A DNA stretch of 64,000 nt, from positions 3,317,001 through 3,381,000 of the forward strand of contig NZ_JIAL01000001.1 of the NCBI RefSeq assembly GCF_000688455.1, given 5' to 3'. Below are positions 44,701 through 53,592 of the stretch, piece by piece (within the stretch, counting starts at the first letter, position 1; each line of letters opens with the position of its first letter). The stretch comes from Pseudacidobacterium ailaaui. GTDB taxonomy: Bacteria > Acidobacteriota > Terriglobia > Terriglobales > Acidobacteriaceae. The position numbers and the translations under genes were made by a program. The notes under the pieces are model-generated. The model had not been told where the DNA came from. It was given only the letters and a program-made list of their open reading frames with translations, and did no database searches.

Positions 44701-44886
44701 GCCATGCTCAACCAGCTGGTTCCCGAACTGACTACCCGCATGGTGGCCAAGATCTTCGCCACGGACCTGGATGATTGGCCCGCAATTGCACGCGCCATGC
44801 AGGAGGCCGGAGCAGAGTTCCGGCAGAAGAAAGATTCCACTTTACAGGCGGTAAATTCCACCCTCTCACAGGAACCGGCCCGTTGA
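41764..44886 (+). CDS. Large exported protein of unknown function
   Basis: 1040 residues from ATG 41764, which gives the signal peptide 'MRYRQCVRAFSAVSIFLCLS' ending at ALAQG; the frame is open 24 codons upstream. No known domain is recognised. The mature chain is mostly helical and without repeats; notable pieces are 'VPVIFHESDWAGITPWRKKG' (about 185-205), 'GIGTPAGGGAYLMGSLADL' (about 760) and a tyrosine- and tryptophan-rich end. Two cysteines near residue 125-140 ('TANCQQ', 'GACGQR') could form a disulfide. The VWFA protein begins 13 bases after its stop, so the two are probably one operon. The 297-base gap before it holds no gene. Confidence 0.75.
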   Translation: MRYRQCVRAFSAVSIFLCLSALAQGPSTTTASKTETQSKTLAAPSHDVILIPGPLRSFLRMAGISQKVDPDDVLPLLARNVYLRGYEDGIETEFLRLLDRYVHQARELEALAGPDGTIHTANCQQASQLLQVLGYQLHGACGQRSSYLMTANPERAFLTIDSGFPLTQLEQSLQKNLPFSYAYPVERVPVIFHESDWAGITPWRKKGVTDLIEVLIHDPDVARLYSALSKNDEETREALRRSPGLKKLLPYAAVLDFYGSQIAIRSGRVVVPGGNSAEQGWKDLVGASPQSYGDFVSHLVARDKGWLAVYYDVLARIPVEQQARLTEPTRLRRLYEAYRSSGPDPSATKGVFRKGSDLLILYSRLPWTLDGQPYVPGNLEIWREVLEQKADSKFTHEWAHRSRNWNNPEQLLEALVAFSRLETETGPVQIYLTLSEIDKRRGPDKRLSDGAVRMIAAKYNQYKSWYAVFAEFPGLNDTSIFDFVNVAEAMNKIPNPSLRANTLGAFQANTGLWQILARQGEIPSSQMSSSWQSVVEPFAKITNSVQLFDAARSSVNGLMLAVTGSANWSQDDLVEMLAGPPQPTSDRQRVRDAIATKIHTVLDDQRLASLDTLFALGDGLDQMAKGKGDNDRMLALANQLKDFELPRPIFTKSEKIEWSPVVYSSRHAELQAKTDLAKLIKTSASPAQLEAARGQLAPFLRDTLVGLNYAYYEPPGAQILHNNPLFVRSHDFAGITIIGAEQLWGPPDLIGIGTPAGGGAYLMGSLADLPYALATVEEDFISPENVQALIWKEMVPDLLVNATLARWWRVDQNELHAVALYQRSGEEILRAAASDPALRSKVLAIFSQRMSPQRLEQVDMALQRPEALDTLRPPLLPADSFYLAAGFRKDFPAQFASFGPASRELNELCSKDPVDTEIEKISEDFGVPHPTLTHNYTRELLNEKPFPVFGGYSYRLFGESWESSNLYWARLADEMGYSPAMLNQLVPELTTRMVAKIFATDLDDWPAIARAMQEAGAEFRQKKDSTLQAVNSTLSQEPAR

Positions 44887-44898
44887 AACAGGTGCATT

Positions 44899-45948
44899 AT
44901 GATGAAACGCCTCTTGTCTTCAGGTCTGCTGGCATTGCTTTTGCTGAGCAGTAAGAGCATTGGCAGTCCGGCCTTTGCGCAGGAAGACCCTTCCCACATT
45001 CGCGTCAATGTGGTCCTGGTGCAGTTGAACATCGCTGTAACCGACCGCAAAGGTCACTACATTACCGGACTGCGCCCGGAAAACTTCCAGGTCATGGAAG
45101 ACAAAATTCCGGAGAGGATTGCAACTTTTGAAGAAGGCAATGGCCCTGTAGTGAAGGTAAGCGGGACCCCGCCGTCCAGTGCTGGAAATCTGATAGCACA
45201 AAACAGCGGGCCTACAGCACCGACCCCTGGAGGTATGAAGTTTATGGACAGCACGATGGGATCCGTAAACACGCCGCTGGCCGGGGCCAATGTTTTTATC
45301 TTGTTTGATACGAGCAACTACATGTATCGCGGCTTTGTCTTCGCCCAGGACGCCATTGCCAATTTTGTCCGTTCGCTGGAAGGCGTGGACCGCGTGGCCT
45401 TCTACTCTTATAGTCGCGACCTTTCACGTGCCACCCAGCTTACCTCTGACCGGGCCGCGGTCATGCAGGGTGTCCGTAGCACAGTGGCCGGAGACGACGC
45501 GGCACTCTATAACTCGCTCCTGATGACGGTGAAAGATGCCGCTCCCCTGCGCGGACGCAAGGCCATCGTAGTATTTTCCAACGGCCCAGACAATGCCAGT
45601 TCCGTTCCTCCGGAAGACGTGGCCGAGCTGGCCCAGTCCACCGGGACGATCATTTATATGATCAGCACGCAGCAGGCGCAGGGAGATCCAGTTTCTACCG
45701 CGGTGTTTGAGCGCATGAGCAAAGCGACCGGCGGCAAGGCCTACTTTGCAAAGAACTGGGAAGATGAAAAGCGGGCCTTTGGTTCGATTCGAGAAGACCT
45801 GGCGCACCTGTATTCCATCAGCTATTATCCGCAACCCAACCCAAACCGTGGGTGGCGCGCAATCTCAGTCAAGCTGGTAGGACACGGCCTGGAGAAGTAC
45901 CACGTGCGCACCCGTGATGGCTATCGTCTGCGCCAGCAAACGCAGTGA
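44899..45948 (+). CDS. VWFA-related acidobacterial-type protein
   Basis: 349 residues with signal peptide 'MMKRLLSSGLLALLLLSS' (cut near FAQ/EDP). The VWFA-related domain includes 'VVLVQLNIAVTDRKGHYITG', 'LRPENFQVMEDKIPERI', 'NVFILFDTSNYMYRG', 'RKAIVVFSNGPDN' and 'YSISYYPQPNPNRGWR'. The MIDAS motif is degenerate (DTSNYM instead of DxSxS), so metal-dependent ligand binding may be weak. It starts 13 bases after the large exported protein, likely its partner. Second family member in the window (the first at 32.1 kb is frameshifted). Confidence 0.85.
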   Translation: MMKRLLSSGLLALLLLSSKSIGSPAFAQEDPSHIRVNVVLVQLNIAVTDRKGHYITGLRPENFQVMEDKIPERIATFEEGNGPVVKVSGTPPSSAGNLIAQNSGPTAPTPGGMKFMDSTMGSVNTPLAGANVFILFDTSNYMYRGFVFAQDAIANFVRSLEGVDRVAFYSYSRDLSRATQLTSDRAAVMQGVRSTVAGDDAALYNSLLMTVKDAAPLRGRKAIVVFSNGPDNASSVPPEDVAELAQSTGTIIYMISTQQAQGDPVSTAVFERMSKATGGKAYFAKNWEDEKRAFGSIREDLAHLYSISYYPQPNPNRGWRAISVKLVGHGLEKYHVRTRDGYRLRQQTQ

Positions 45949-45959
45949 TCGAGCGGGGC

Positions 45960-46679
45960 TTATTTCCACCAAGTGTAGCCAATCTGAAATTGCAGGCTGG
46001 CGTTGACTCCCGGATTGCGGTCGCCCAGAGATGCACTGGAAATATGAACCGCATTGATACCGAGAGTGATCGACTGCCGGTCTTTTAAGAAATAGTGAAG
46101 ACCAATACCCGCCTGGGGGGTGAAATTCCACACGCTGGTCCCTCCCGGCTCGCCGTGAGGAACAATAATGTCCGGGGGATATTTGTGGTTGGTCCAGACC
46201 AGCCCGCCTGCACCCTGAAACCAGGGGACCATGCGCCTGCCCGGCTTGAAGTTCCAGCGAAGAATGATGGGTGTGATACTGACGCCCGTAAAGGTACCGC
46301 CGTTGTAGGGCAGCAGCACCTCTCCCGTCTGCCCCTCATAGCTGTATTTCGTCCATTGCAGATGCGGCGCCGGAGTAAAAGACTGCCAGTATGGCATCAG
46401 TTCTCCGGCACACTCAAATTGTCCACGCAGAAGGCCCGGCAGATGCTGGTCTGTGATGACTTTTCCCAAGCGAATGCCCGCGCTGGCAAAGGTGAAATCG
46501 GACCGGTCACCCACCCCGACTCCTCCCTGAAAGAAAGGCCCAAACTCCCATGGCCGGGTAGCCAGCGCTGCGGAGGCCGGACTTTGATTTGCAGGAGCCG
46601 GAGTGCCCTGGGCCATCATGGAGATTGCAACGAAAAAAGAAGCAGCAGCAGCGAAAGCAACAACAAGTTTTTTATGCAT
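45960..46679 (-). CDS. PagL-like acyloxyacyl hydrolase, outer-membrane barrel
   Basis: 239 residues with signal peptide 'MHKKLVVAFAAAASFFVAI' (end near MAQG). Eight alternating strands follow and the C-terminus is the usual aromatic 'QFQIGYTWWK'. The 'NAVHISSASLGDRNPGVN' stretch has the H-x-S and NPG of PagL/acyloxyacyl hydrolases, which remove the 3-linked acyl chain of lipid A. 'RWNFKPGRRMVPWFQGAGGL' is also typical. Convergent with the VWFA gene (12 bases between stops). Activity inferred from the family. Confidence 0.8.
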   Translation of the reverse strand: MHKKLVVAFAAAASFFVAISMMAQGTPAPANQSPASAALATRPWEFGPFFQGGVGVGDRSDFTFASAGIRLGKVITDQHLPGLLRGQFECAGELMPYWQSFTPAPHLQWTKYSYEGQTGEVLLPYNGGTFTGVSITPIILRWNFKPGRRMVPWFQGAGGLVWTNHKYPPDIIVPHGEPGGTSVWNFTPQAGIGLHYFLKDRQSITLGINAVHISSASLGDRNPGVNASLQFQIGYTWWK

Positions 46680-46751
46680 GAGTCTCGGTCTTCTTTAATA
46701 CTCCATTGTCAGATAAAGTACAGGAACATCTTCCCTTGAAGAAAAAAGGCC

Positions 46752-46792
46752 CGATGAAAAGATGGCCGCCCGAAGCGGCCACCTTTTCCTGT
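46752..46792 (-). terminator. Rho-independent terminator of yebC
   Basis: On the minus strand GGTGGCCGC-TTCG-GGCGGCCATC followed by TTTT: about nine pairs with a UUCG-type loop, 12 bases past the yebC stop. The plus-strand copy also ends in TTTT, so it could work both ways. Confidence 0.8.
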
Positions 46793-46803
46793 TTGGGTCA
46801 GTC

Positions 46804-47550
46804 TCAGCCCGCGACCTCTTCCAGCTGTTTTGCATCCATGTCGAAATTGGAATAAACGTTCTGCACGTCGTCGTGGTCTTCCAGGGCCTCCAGCAAACGG
46901 ACCATCTGCGCCGCCGTAGACCCTTCAAGCTTGGTATAGGTCGACGCGATCATTGTCACCTCTGACATGACCGTTTCAATACCGGCATCGCGAACTGCCT
47001 GGGCGACTGCCTCAAAATTCTGCGGATCCGTAAGGATTTCCCAGGTATCACCCTCATCATTCAGGTCTTCACCGCCGGCTTCCAGCACAATGCTCATCAA
47101 CTTCTCTTCATCTGCTGCGCTTTTTGGGACCGCGATCACGCCTTTCTTGGTGAACATAAAGCGCACAGAGCCGGTTTCCCCCAGGTTCCCACCATGTTTT
47201 GAGAACATGTGCCTGATTTCGCTGACCGTGCGGTTCCGATTGTCGGTCGTGCACTCGACGATGATCGCCACCCCGCCCGGGCCGTATCCTTCAAATGTGA
47301 TTTCTTCGTAGACCGCACCCGGTAGCTCGCCGGTCCCTCGCTGGATGGCGCGCTTGATGTTGTCTGCCGGCATGTTTTCTGCTTTCGCAGCGGCAATGGC
47401 AGTTCGCAGACGCGGATTTCCATCAGGGTCCCCGCCGGCCCTGGCTGCAATGGTGATTTCCTTTATCAGGCGCGTAAAAATCTTGCCGCGCTTGGCGTCA
47501 AGGGCGCCCTTCTTGTGCTTGATACTGTGCCATTTGGAATGGCCGGACAT
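46804..47550 (-). CDS. yebC: YebC/PmpR-family DNA-binding protein
   Basis: 248 residues, the family length. Widespread regulator; recent work also links YebC to translation of proline-rich stretches. The N-terminus '[20 protein letters not shown]' is diagnostic, then '[18 protein letters not shown]', '[19 protein letters not shown]' and '[20 protein letters not shown]'. Terminated by the hairpin at 46.77 kb. Often located before ruvC; not here. 140-base upstream region holds the perfect palindrome of the divergent barrel gene. Confidence 0.95.
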   Translation of the reverse strand: MSGHSKWHSIKHKKGALDAKRGKIFTRLIKEITIAARAGGDPDGNPRLRTAIAAAKAENMPADNIKRAIQRGTGELPGAVYEEITFEGYGPGGVAIIVECTTDNRNRTVSEIRHMFSKHGGNLGETGSVRFMFTKKGVIAVPKSAADEEKLMSIVLEAGGEDLNDEGDTWEILTDPQNFEAVAQAVRDAGIETVMSEVTMIASTYTKLEGSTAAQMVRLLEALEDHDDVQNVYSNFDMDAKQLEEVAG

Positions 47551-47668
47551 GGCAAACCTCGGAAGCTGTTTTTTGTGATGGAATCTGCGGCAAAATGCTG
47601 AAACTCGTATGGCTTAGAGCAATTGCCGCAACTGTTCAGTATAACAGGGCAGCGTAGACCTCCATCCC

Positions 47669-47691
47669 GTGTATAAATTCCATTTATACAC
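47669..47691. promoter_or_regulatory. Perfect 23-bp inverted repeat (operator-like)
   Basis: GTGTATAAAT-TCC-ATTTATACAC: ten-base arms in perfect symmetry around a three-base centre. It lies between divergent yebC and the barrel gene, 100 bases before the ATG of the latter and 119 bases from the yebC start. Such palindromes are typical binding sites of dimeric repressors or activators. The regulator is not identifiable here. Confidence 0.6.
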
Positions 47692-47790
47692 CCTGTGAAA
47701 CCGGGCCGATGCCCCAACGGACTTCCGCTGCATCCACATCCAGCGGGCCTGGAAGGCACTCTGGTCCCCGGCATGGAGACGCTATCCGCG

Positions 47791-48975
47791 ATGAGGATGT
47801 CTGGACGCAACCTTTTTGCCTGCCTCGCGCTTTGCCTTCTGTCTGTTTTGTTGCTTCCGGGACAGACAACAACAGCAGCAGATGCCTCCCAGTCCGGGGG
47901 TATCGGTGCCCAGCCCCTGCCGATGCCTCCGATGGCCGGCCCTCTGCAAAGTGCGTCTCCTCACTGGATAGAAGGCGGCAAGCTGGCCGTCACTGGCATC
48001 CTGAGCGGGTACGCTTCCACGCAGACGAACCACATTGCTGGAGATGCATCTTCGCACTTTGACATTTCCAACGCCCAAGTATTTGTACAGAAGCCGGCAG
48101 GCTGGTGGCAGTTCTATCTTCAGGGCGGAGCTTATAGTTTGCCAACGCTCGGGTCCCCCCAGCTTTCCAGCACAGACGCCATGAAGGACCTGTACGGCCC
48201 TTTCCCGCAAGGGTACCTGAAGCTCGCCAAGGGAAATTTCGATGTGAAAGCCGGTGCATTGCCCACCCTGATTGGCGCGGAATATACCTTCACCTTCCAG
48301 AACATGAACATCCAGCGCGGGCTGCTGTGGAACCAGGAAAATGCCGTCAATCGCGGTCTGCAGATGGACTGGAGCCACAGCAAACTCAGCACCTCCTTCA
48401 GTTGGAATGATGGTTTTTATTCCAATCGCTACCGTTGGCTTACCGGTTCCCTTTCCTGGACTTTCAATGCCGCCAACAGCCTGTGTTTTGCCGCTGGCGG
48501 CAATGCTGGAGCGAATGCCAGAAACACTTCGGCAACGCCGCTCTATCTCAACAATGAGCAGGTCTACAATCTCATCTACACCTACACTAAAGGAAATTGG
48601 GTGATTCAGCCGTACTTTCAATACACAGATGTGCCTACCCATCCGAGTATCGGGATTCAACAGGGTGCTGGTACAAAGGGCGGCGCTTTGCTGATGAATT
48701 ACAGTTTTCCGCACGGCTTTTCTCTGGCCACGCGAGAGGAATATCTAAAAAGCACGGGAAGCCCCGCACGAGGTTCCATCAATCTGCTCTATGGCCCAGG
48801 CAGTGGCGCGTTCAGCTTTACCGCGAGTCCGGCCTACCGGAAAGACGCGTTCTTCCTTCGCGGAGAGTTGGCCATCGTCCATGCAACTGACATGGCTCCC
48901 GGTGCTGCATTCGGTCCTTCTGGCATGGAGGCCACACAGACGCGAGGCACCATCGAGGCCGGCTTCCTGTTCTGA
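47791..48975 (+). CDS. Outer-membrane beta-barrel (porin-like) protein
   Basis: 394 residues from ATG 47791 (also 47773 or 47797). Signal peptide 'MRMSGRNLFACLALCLLSV' then a Pro-rich linker and about 14 alternating amphipathic strands rich in Gly, Tyr and Trp. 'GYASTQTNHIAGDASSHFDI' and 'GNFDVKAGALPTLIGAEYTF' are reminiscent of the OmpL-like barrel (Bbp2) family; the C-terminal 'TIEAGFLF' ends in Phe as outer-membrane proteins do. Probably a channel for small solutes. A perfect 23-bp palindrome 100 bases upstream suggests regulation. Confidence 0.75.
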   Translation: MRMSGRNLFACLALCLLSVLLLPGQTTTAADASQSGGIGAQPLPMPPMAGPLQSASPHWIEGGKLAVTGILSGYASTQTNHIAGDASSHFDISNAQVFVQKPAGWWQFYLQGGAYSLPTLGSPQLSSTDAMKDLYGPFPQGYLKLAKGNFDVKAGALPTLIGAEYTFTFQNMNIQRGLLWNQENAVNRGLQMDWSHSKLSTSFSWNDGFYSNRYRWLTGSLSWTFNAANSLCFAAGGNAGANARNTSATPLYLNNEQVYNLIYTYTKGNWVIQPYFQYTDVPTHPSIGIQQGAGTKGGALLMNYSFPHGFSLATREEYLKSTGSPARGSINLLYGPGSGAFSFTASPAYRKDAFFLRGELAIVHATDMAPGAAFGPSGMEATQTRGTIEAGFLF

Positions 48976-49060
48976 GTACCTGAAGGCGCCCAGAAACCTG
49001 CCTGTCAGAACAAAATTTCCGATTGGTTTCATATAGCGGTATGAAGGACACGGTCCTGTA

Positions 49061-49090
49061 TTGACAGGGCTTTTCTAGCCTCTCTATACC
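49061..49090 (+). promoter_or_regulatory. Sigma-70 type promoter of the TonB-receptor-like gene
   Basis: TTGACA (49061-49066), spacer of 18, TATACC (49085-49090). A clear AAAGGAG ribosome site (49124-49130) follows, six bases before ATG 49137. Confidence 0.6.
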
Positions 49091-49136
49091 CTCATTGCAG
49101 AAGTAGAAAGAATTCCTCTTTTGAAAGGAGTCATGT

Positions 49137-52100
49137 ATGTCCAGAAAAGGGATGACATTTCTGGTCAGGACTCTTCTTGTTGCATGGGTTGCTCTATGGA
49201 GTACGGGTTTGCTCTTCGCACAGGCGGTCTCAATCGCTTCGGTATCCGGCCGTGTCACCGATCCCCAAGGTGCTGCCGTCAGTGGAGCAGATGTGAAAAT
49301 CACCTCAACAGAAACCGGAGCTGTACGCAGCGCTGTCACAAACAATGAAGGGTTGTACAGCATTCCAAACCTGCCGATTGGCGAATACACCCTGGAGGTC
49401 ACCTCGGCTGGCTTTCAGGCTTATGTGCAAAAAGGGATCTCGCTGCGCGTCAATGACAATATTCAGATCAATGTTCCGCTGAGCGTAGGCAATGTGTCCC
49501 AGCAAGTGACCGTAAGCGCAGCCGCGCAAATGGTACAAACGCAGGACAACAGCATCTCACAGGTGATTGACCAGCACCGTATTGCAGAACTCCCGCTGAA
49601 TGGACGCCAGGCCACACAGCTCATTCTGATTTCTGGTGCAGCGGTAACAACTCCCGGCGGCGACATGACGGGAAGTAAGAATTTCTACAGCTCTACAACG
49701 ATATCAGTCGCTGGAGGTCAGGCAAACCAACTCAATTACCTCTTAGACGGAGGCGACAACAACGACACCTTTTCCAATGTGAACCTGCCCTTTCCTTTCC
49801 CAGATGCACTGCGCGAATTCAGTGTTGAGACAAATGCTCTGCCTGCGCGCAATGGGCTGCACCCGGGAGGCGTCGTCAACATTGTTACGCAGTCCGGAAG
49901 CAATCAATTTCACGGAGTGGTCTTTGAGTTTCTTCGCAACAATGTCCTGAATGCAACCAATTTTTTCAGCACCAAACGCGATACGCTCAAACGTAACCAG
50001 TTTGGCGGGACGCTGGGTGGACCATTGATCCATGACAAGCTCTTCTTCTTTGGCGGATATCAGGGGACCCGGAACCGTCAGACGCCAAACTCAGCAACAG
50101 CCTACATTCCGACTCCGGCCGCATTACAAGGCGACTGGTCGGCGATGGAATCGGCGGCATGCCAGTCCAGCGGAAAGGCGCGGACAATTAAAAACCCCTA
50201 CACTGGCCAGGTATTTGCGAACAATCAGGTGCCCACCACTCTTTACAACTCAGCTTCTCTGGCCCTGCTGCAATATCTGCCTGCCACCAGTGACCCATGC
50301 GGAAAGGTTGTCTACGGAATTCCCACGACTGGAGACGAAGACCAGGGAATCATTCGCCTTGATTACACGTTCAATTCAAGGCAGCAACTCTATGGCCGGT
50401 ACTTTATTGTGGATTACCGGAATCCCGCAGTCTTTGATGGCAAAAACATTCTGGTAACGACGAATCCGGGAAATCTTGAACGAGCACAGGCATTTACTCT
50501 GGGTGATACCTGGACCCTCTCTGCGAATCTCGTCAATTCGGCCCACGCTACCGTGACTCGTCGGCGCGATGACCGCGGTCCGTCGCCAAACATGATCAAC
50601 GGAAGCAAACTAGGCATCAACACATATTTTTATGTACCGAATGATCTGAGGCTGTCTGTCAGCAATGGCTTCAATACGAGTTGTGGCACCTGCGCTCCTG
50701 GATTCTTCAACGTAACCACCGGTCAAGCCGCAGATGACGTGGATTTCCTCAAGGGCCGACACCAATTTGCCTTTGGCGCTGACTTCATCCGCACGGACAA
50801 TAATCTGCTGACAGGTTATCTTGAAAACGGCTACTACCAGTTCAATGGCCAGTTTTCCAATGACCCCTTGCTGGATTTTATGCTTGGCGCGATGAATGGC
50901 TATGGACAGAGCCGTCCGCAACAGGTGGCCATGCGCGAGAGCATTGTCGGAGTTTATGGGCAAGACACGATCCATGCGAACCGTCATCTGGTAGTCAACC
51001 TGGGCCTCCGCTGGGAACCGCAGCTTTTCCCGCATGATTATTTTCACCGCGGCAGCACGTTTTCGCGGGCGGCCTTTGATGCGGGCCAGAAAAGCACGGT
51101 TTTCACCAATGCGCCGGCAGGGTCTTTCTATTATGGAGACAAAGGCGTTCCGGCAGCCTTCACGCAAAATACGCTCACTAATTTTTCGCCGCGCTTTGGA
51201 CTGGTGTTCGACCCACGCGGTGACGGCAGGCAAACATTCCGCGCTGGATTTGGATTGCTCTACGACTCAGGAATGCTTTATGCAACCCAGCGACTCACCT
51301 CCAATCCGCCTTTTGTGAATGAAATTGATTTAACCGGAGCCAATGGGCCGGGCGGATCTATCCTGTTCAATCAACCCTGGTCGGGCTATTCCACCGGCAA
51401 CCCATTTCCGGTGCCGTATCCGCCGCCTTCCAATGTGAGTTTCCCGCAGTTTCCTCTATTTGTTGTGCTTCCGAAGCAGGTAAAGCCCACTTACATTGAA
51501 CAATGGAACGCCAGCTATCAGCTAGGGTTTGCAAACAACTGGCTCTTTTCGATGTCTTACTTGGGAAACCGAACGCTCCACGTTTGGGGAGGGCTCCCCA
51601 TCAATCCGGCTGTATATCTGCCGGGCAATTGTGGTTCTGCTGCATGTTCGACCACAAAGAACACCAATCAGCGTCGAGTTCTCTATCTGGCCAATCCGGC
51701 CCAGGGCCAATACTATGGCAGCATTTTGTTATTGCGCGACAGCGGAGTGGCCAACTACAACGGAATGCTCGTCTCTGTAGAGCACCGGATGGCTTCCAAC
51801 TTTACCATCCTTGCGAATTACACATGGTCTAAATGTCTCAGCGACACGGATTTTGACGGGGACATTCGCCAGTCAAATTACCAAAACCCTGTAAATCCCG
51901 GGCCGACTATTCTCATTGCAATTTTGATGTTCCTCATCTTTTCAACCTCACCGCGGTTGCCCTGAGCCACTTTTCCGGAAGCTGGCAGCAAAAGATTTTC
52001 GGCAACTGGCAAATCGCGCCGCTTGTCCGGATTTCCAGCGGAATGCCAGCGAATATCACCTCGGGGCAGGACTATTCCTTAACTGGGACAAGCATGGACC

Positions 52101-52462
52101 GACCGAATCTTATCGGCGATCCCTATCTCTCCCACCGGACCTGCACCCAGGCCGTCTGCCAGTGGCTGAACCCGGCTTCCTTTGTAAAAAATGCTGCGGG
52201 AACCTTTGGCAATATGCCGCGCAATGGGGTGCGCACTCCAACCTATTTCGATGTTGATGCCGCGCTGAGCCGCATCTTTCCGGTCACGGAACGCTGGCAG
52301 ATTGAAGGACGCTTCGAGTCCTTCAATCTACTCAACCACCCGAACTTTGGAAATTCAGCAGGAAACCTTTCCACAAGCCTGAATTCAAGTTCTACTTTCG
52401 GAAGAATCACCGCAGCCGGAGATCCGCGCATCATGCAGGCAGCATTGAAAATTCGCTTCTAG
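49137..52462 (+). pseudogene. TonB-receptor-like outer-membrane protein, frameshifted
   Basis: ATG 49137 follows AAAGGAG (49124-49130). Signal peptide (MSRKGMTFLVRTLLVAWVAL), a carboxypeptidase-regulatory domain (about 35-115: 'VSGRVTDPQGAAVSGADVKI'), plug ('RIAELPLNGRQATQLILISG') and a long barrel. The first frame stops at 51965, but the barrel continues in the next frame from about 51902 ('HCNFDVPHLFNLTAVALSHF') to the end at 52462 ('AALKIRF'). Adding one base within CCCGGGCC (51897-51904) joins them. About 1100 residues when repaired. Acidobacterial proteins of this type are thought to bind or import large substrates. Error or real mutation is open. Confidence 0.8.
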
Positions 52463-52466
52463 CATG

Positions 52467-52501
52467 GCGGCCTGTCTTCGTTCCGAAAACAGGCCGCTTT
52501 T
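52467..52501 (+). terminator. Rho-independent terminator of the TonB-receptor-like gene
   Basis: GCGGCCTGT (52467-52475) pairs with ACAGGCCGC (52489-52497) and TTTT follows; it sits just after the barrel stop and before the stop of the convergent xylanase gene, so it could serve both. Confidence 0.85.
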
Positions 52502-53592
52502 CAAGTTGTGCGTCTGGCATCGATTGCTTCACGCATGGCATAAAACGCGGGCATCGGATGATACTCCGCATCAAAGGGCAAGGGACGCTGCGGCTGACCG
52601 TCGCTGCGTCCATGCTCATGATTGAGCCATGTGTACTTGTCGGTTATGCCCCAGGTAAGTACGGCGGTGACGTTGGGCTCAGCCAGCATCATCCGCAGAT
52701 AGTCTCCGTACAGGCTGCCAACCAACTTGTCGCGCTCGGCAGGCGCTCCCTGCAGCTTGTGATCCGAGACGTCAAGTTCAGTAATGAACACCTGCATGTC
52801 CATCTTTCTTAATTCACGTACAAAATCGCGCAGTCCGTTTCCGGGTCTTTGTTCTCCAGCCGTCAGATGACTTTGCACGCCCACAGCGTCTATGGAAACA
52901 CCGCGCTTTTTCATGCCTCGAACCAAGTCCAATACCCTGCGGCGCTTCTCTGTTTGTTCCGGCGTATCCAACTCGATGCCGTAATCGTTATATGTCAGCA
53001 GCGCCTTCGGGTCTGCCCGCCTTGCCGTGCGAAATGCGATGTCAATGTATTCCGGCCCCAAGAGCATTAACCACGGAGACTTACGCAAACCATCGGGACG
53101 CCCGTCTTTCGGTTCGATGGCCTCGTTGACCACGTCCCAGGAATGCAGCCTTCCCGCGTAATGACCGGCCACGGTGCAGATGTGTTCGGTCAGGACCTGC
53201 TTTGCATTGTCCTTTGTCACCATAGAGTGAAACCAGTCTGGAAGCGCCTGGTGCCAGCAGAGATTGTGCCCGCGGACCCGCTGCTGGTGCGCATCGGCAA
53301 AGGCCAGGATCGTATCTGCCGGGGCGAAATCGTACCGGTGCGGGGCCGGATGTAGCGCCTGCCATTTCATCGCGTTCTCAGCCACCAGAAGATTTTCCTG
53401 TTCCGCTACAGTCTCTGCATAGATGGGCTCGCCGCGTAGCTTTTCTGGCACAACGGCACAGCCTACCAGCAGGCCGCGTGCTTCAGCATGAGCACGCAAT
53501 GTATCGGGTGGCGGGAAAGAAGGCAGCATACGGGCCATTCCTGCGCAAAGAGCACCACGAACAAACTCCCGGCGCGCAAGTCTTTCTCTCAT
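52501..53592 (-). CDS. GH10 endo-1,4-beta-xylanase, probably Tat-exported
   Basis: 363 residues from ATG 53592. The first 25 residues hold 'ARREFVRGALCAGMARML', a twin-arginine-like signal. GH10 barrel: 'ENAMKWQALHP' near 72, 'RGHNLCWHQALPDWF', acid/base E157 in 'SWDVVNEAIE' and nucleophile E272 in 'VFITELDVSD', plus 'DAVGVQSHL' and 'WGITDKYTW'. It cuts the beta-1,4 xylan backbone. The start overlaps the stop of the small gene upstream by four bases, so the two are coupled. No carbohydrate-binding module is attached. Confidence 0.93.
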   Translation of the reverse strand: MRERLARREFVRGALCAGMARMLPSFPPPDTLRAHAEARGLLVGCAVVPEKLRGEPIYAETVAEQENLLVAENAMKWQALHPAPHRYDFAPADTILAFADAHQQRVRGHNLCWHQALPDWFHSMVTKDNAKQVLTEHICTVAGHYAGRLHSWDVVNEAIEPKDGRPDGLRKSPWLMLLGPEYIDIAFRTARRADPKALLTYNDYGIELDTPEQTEKRRRVLDLVRGMKKRGVSIDAVGVQSHLTAGEQRPGNGLRDFVRELRKMDMQVFITELDVSDHKLQGAPAERDKLVGSLYGDYLRMMLAEPNVTAVLTWGITDKYTWLNHEHGRSDGQPQRPLPFDAEYHPMPAFYAMREAIDARRTT

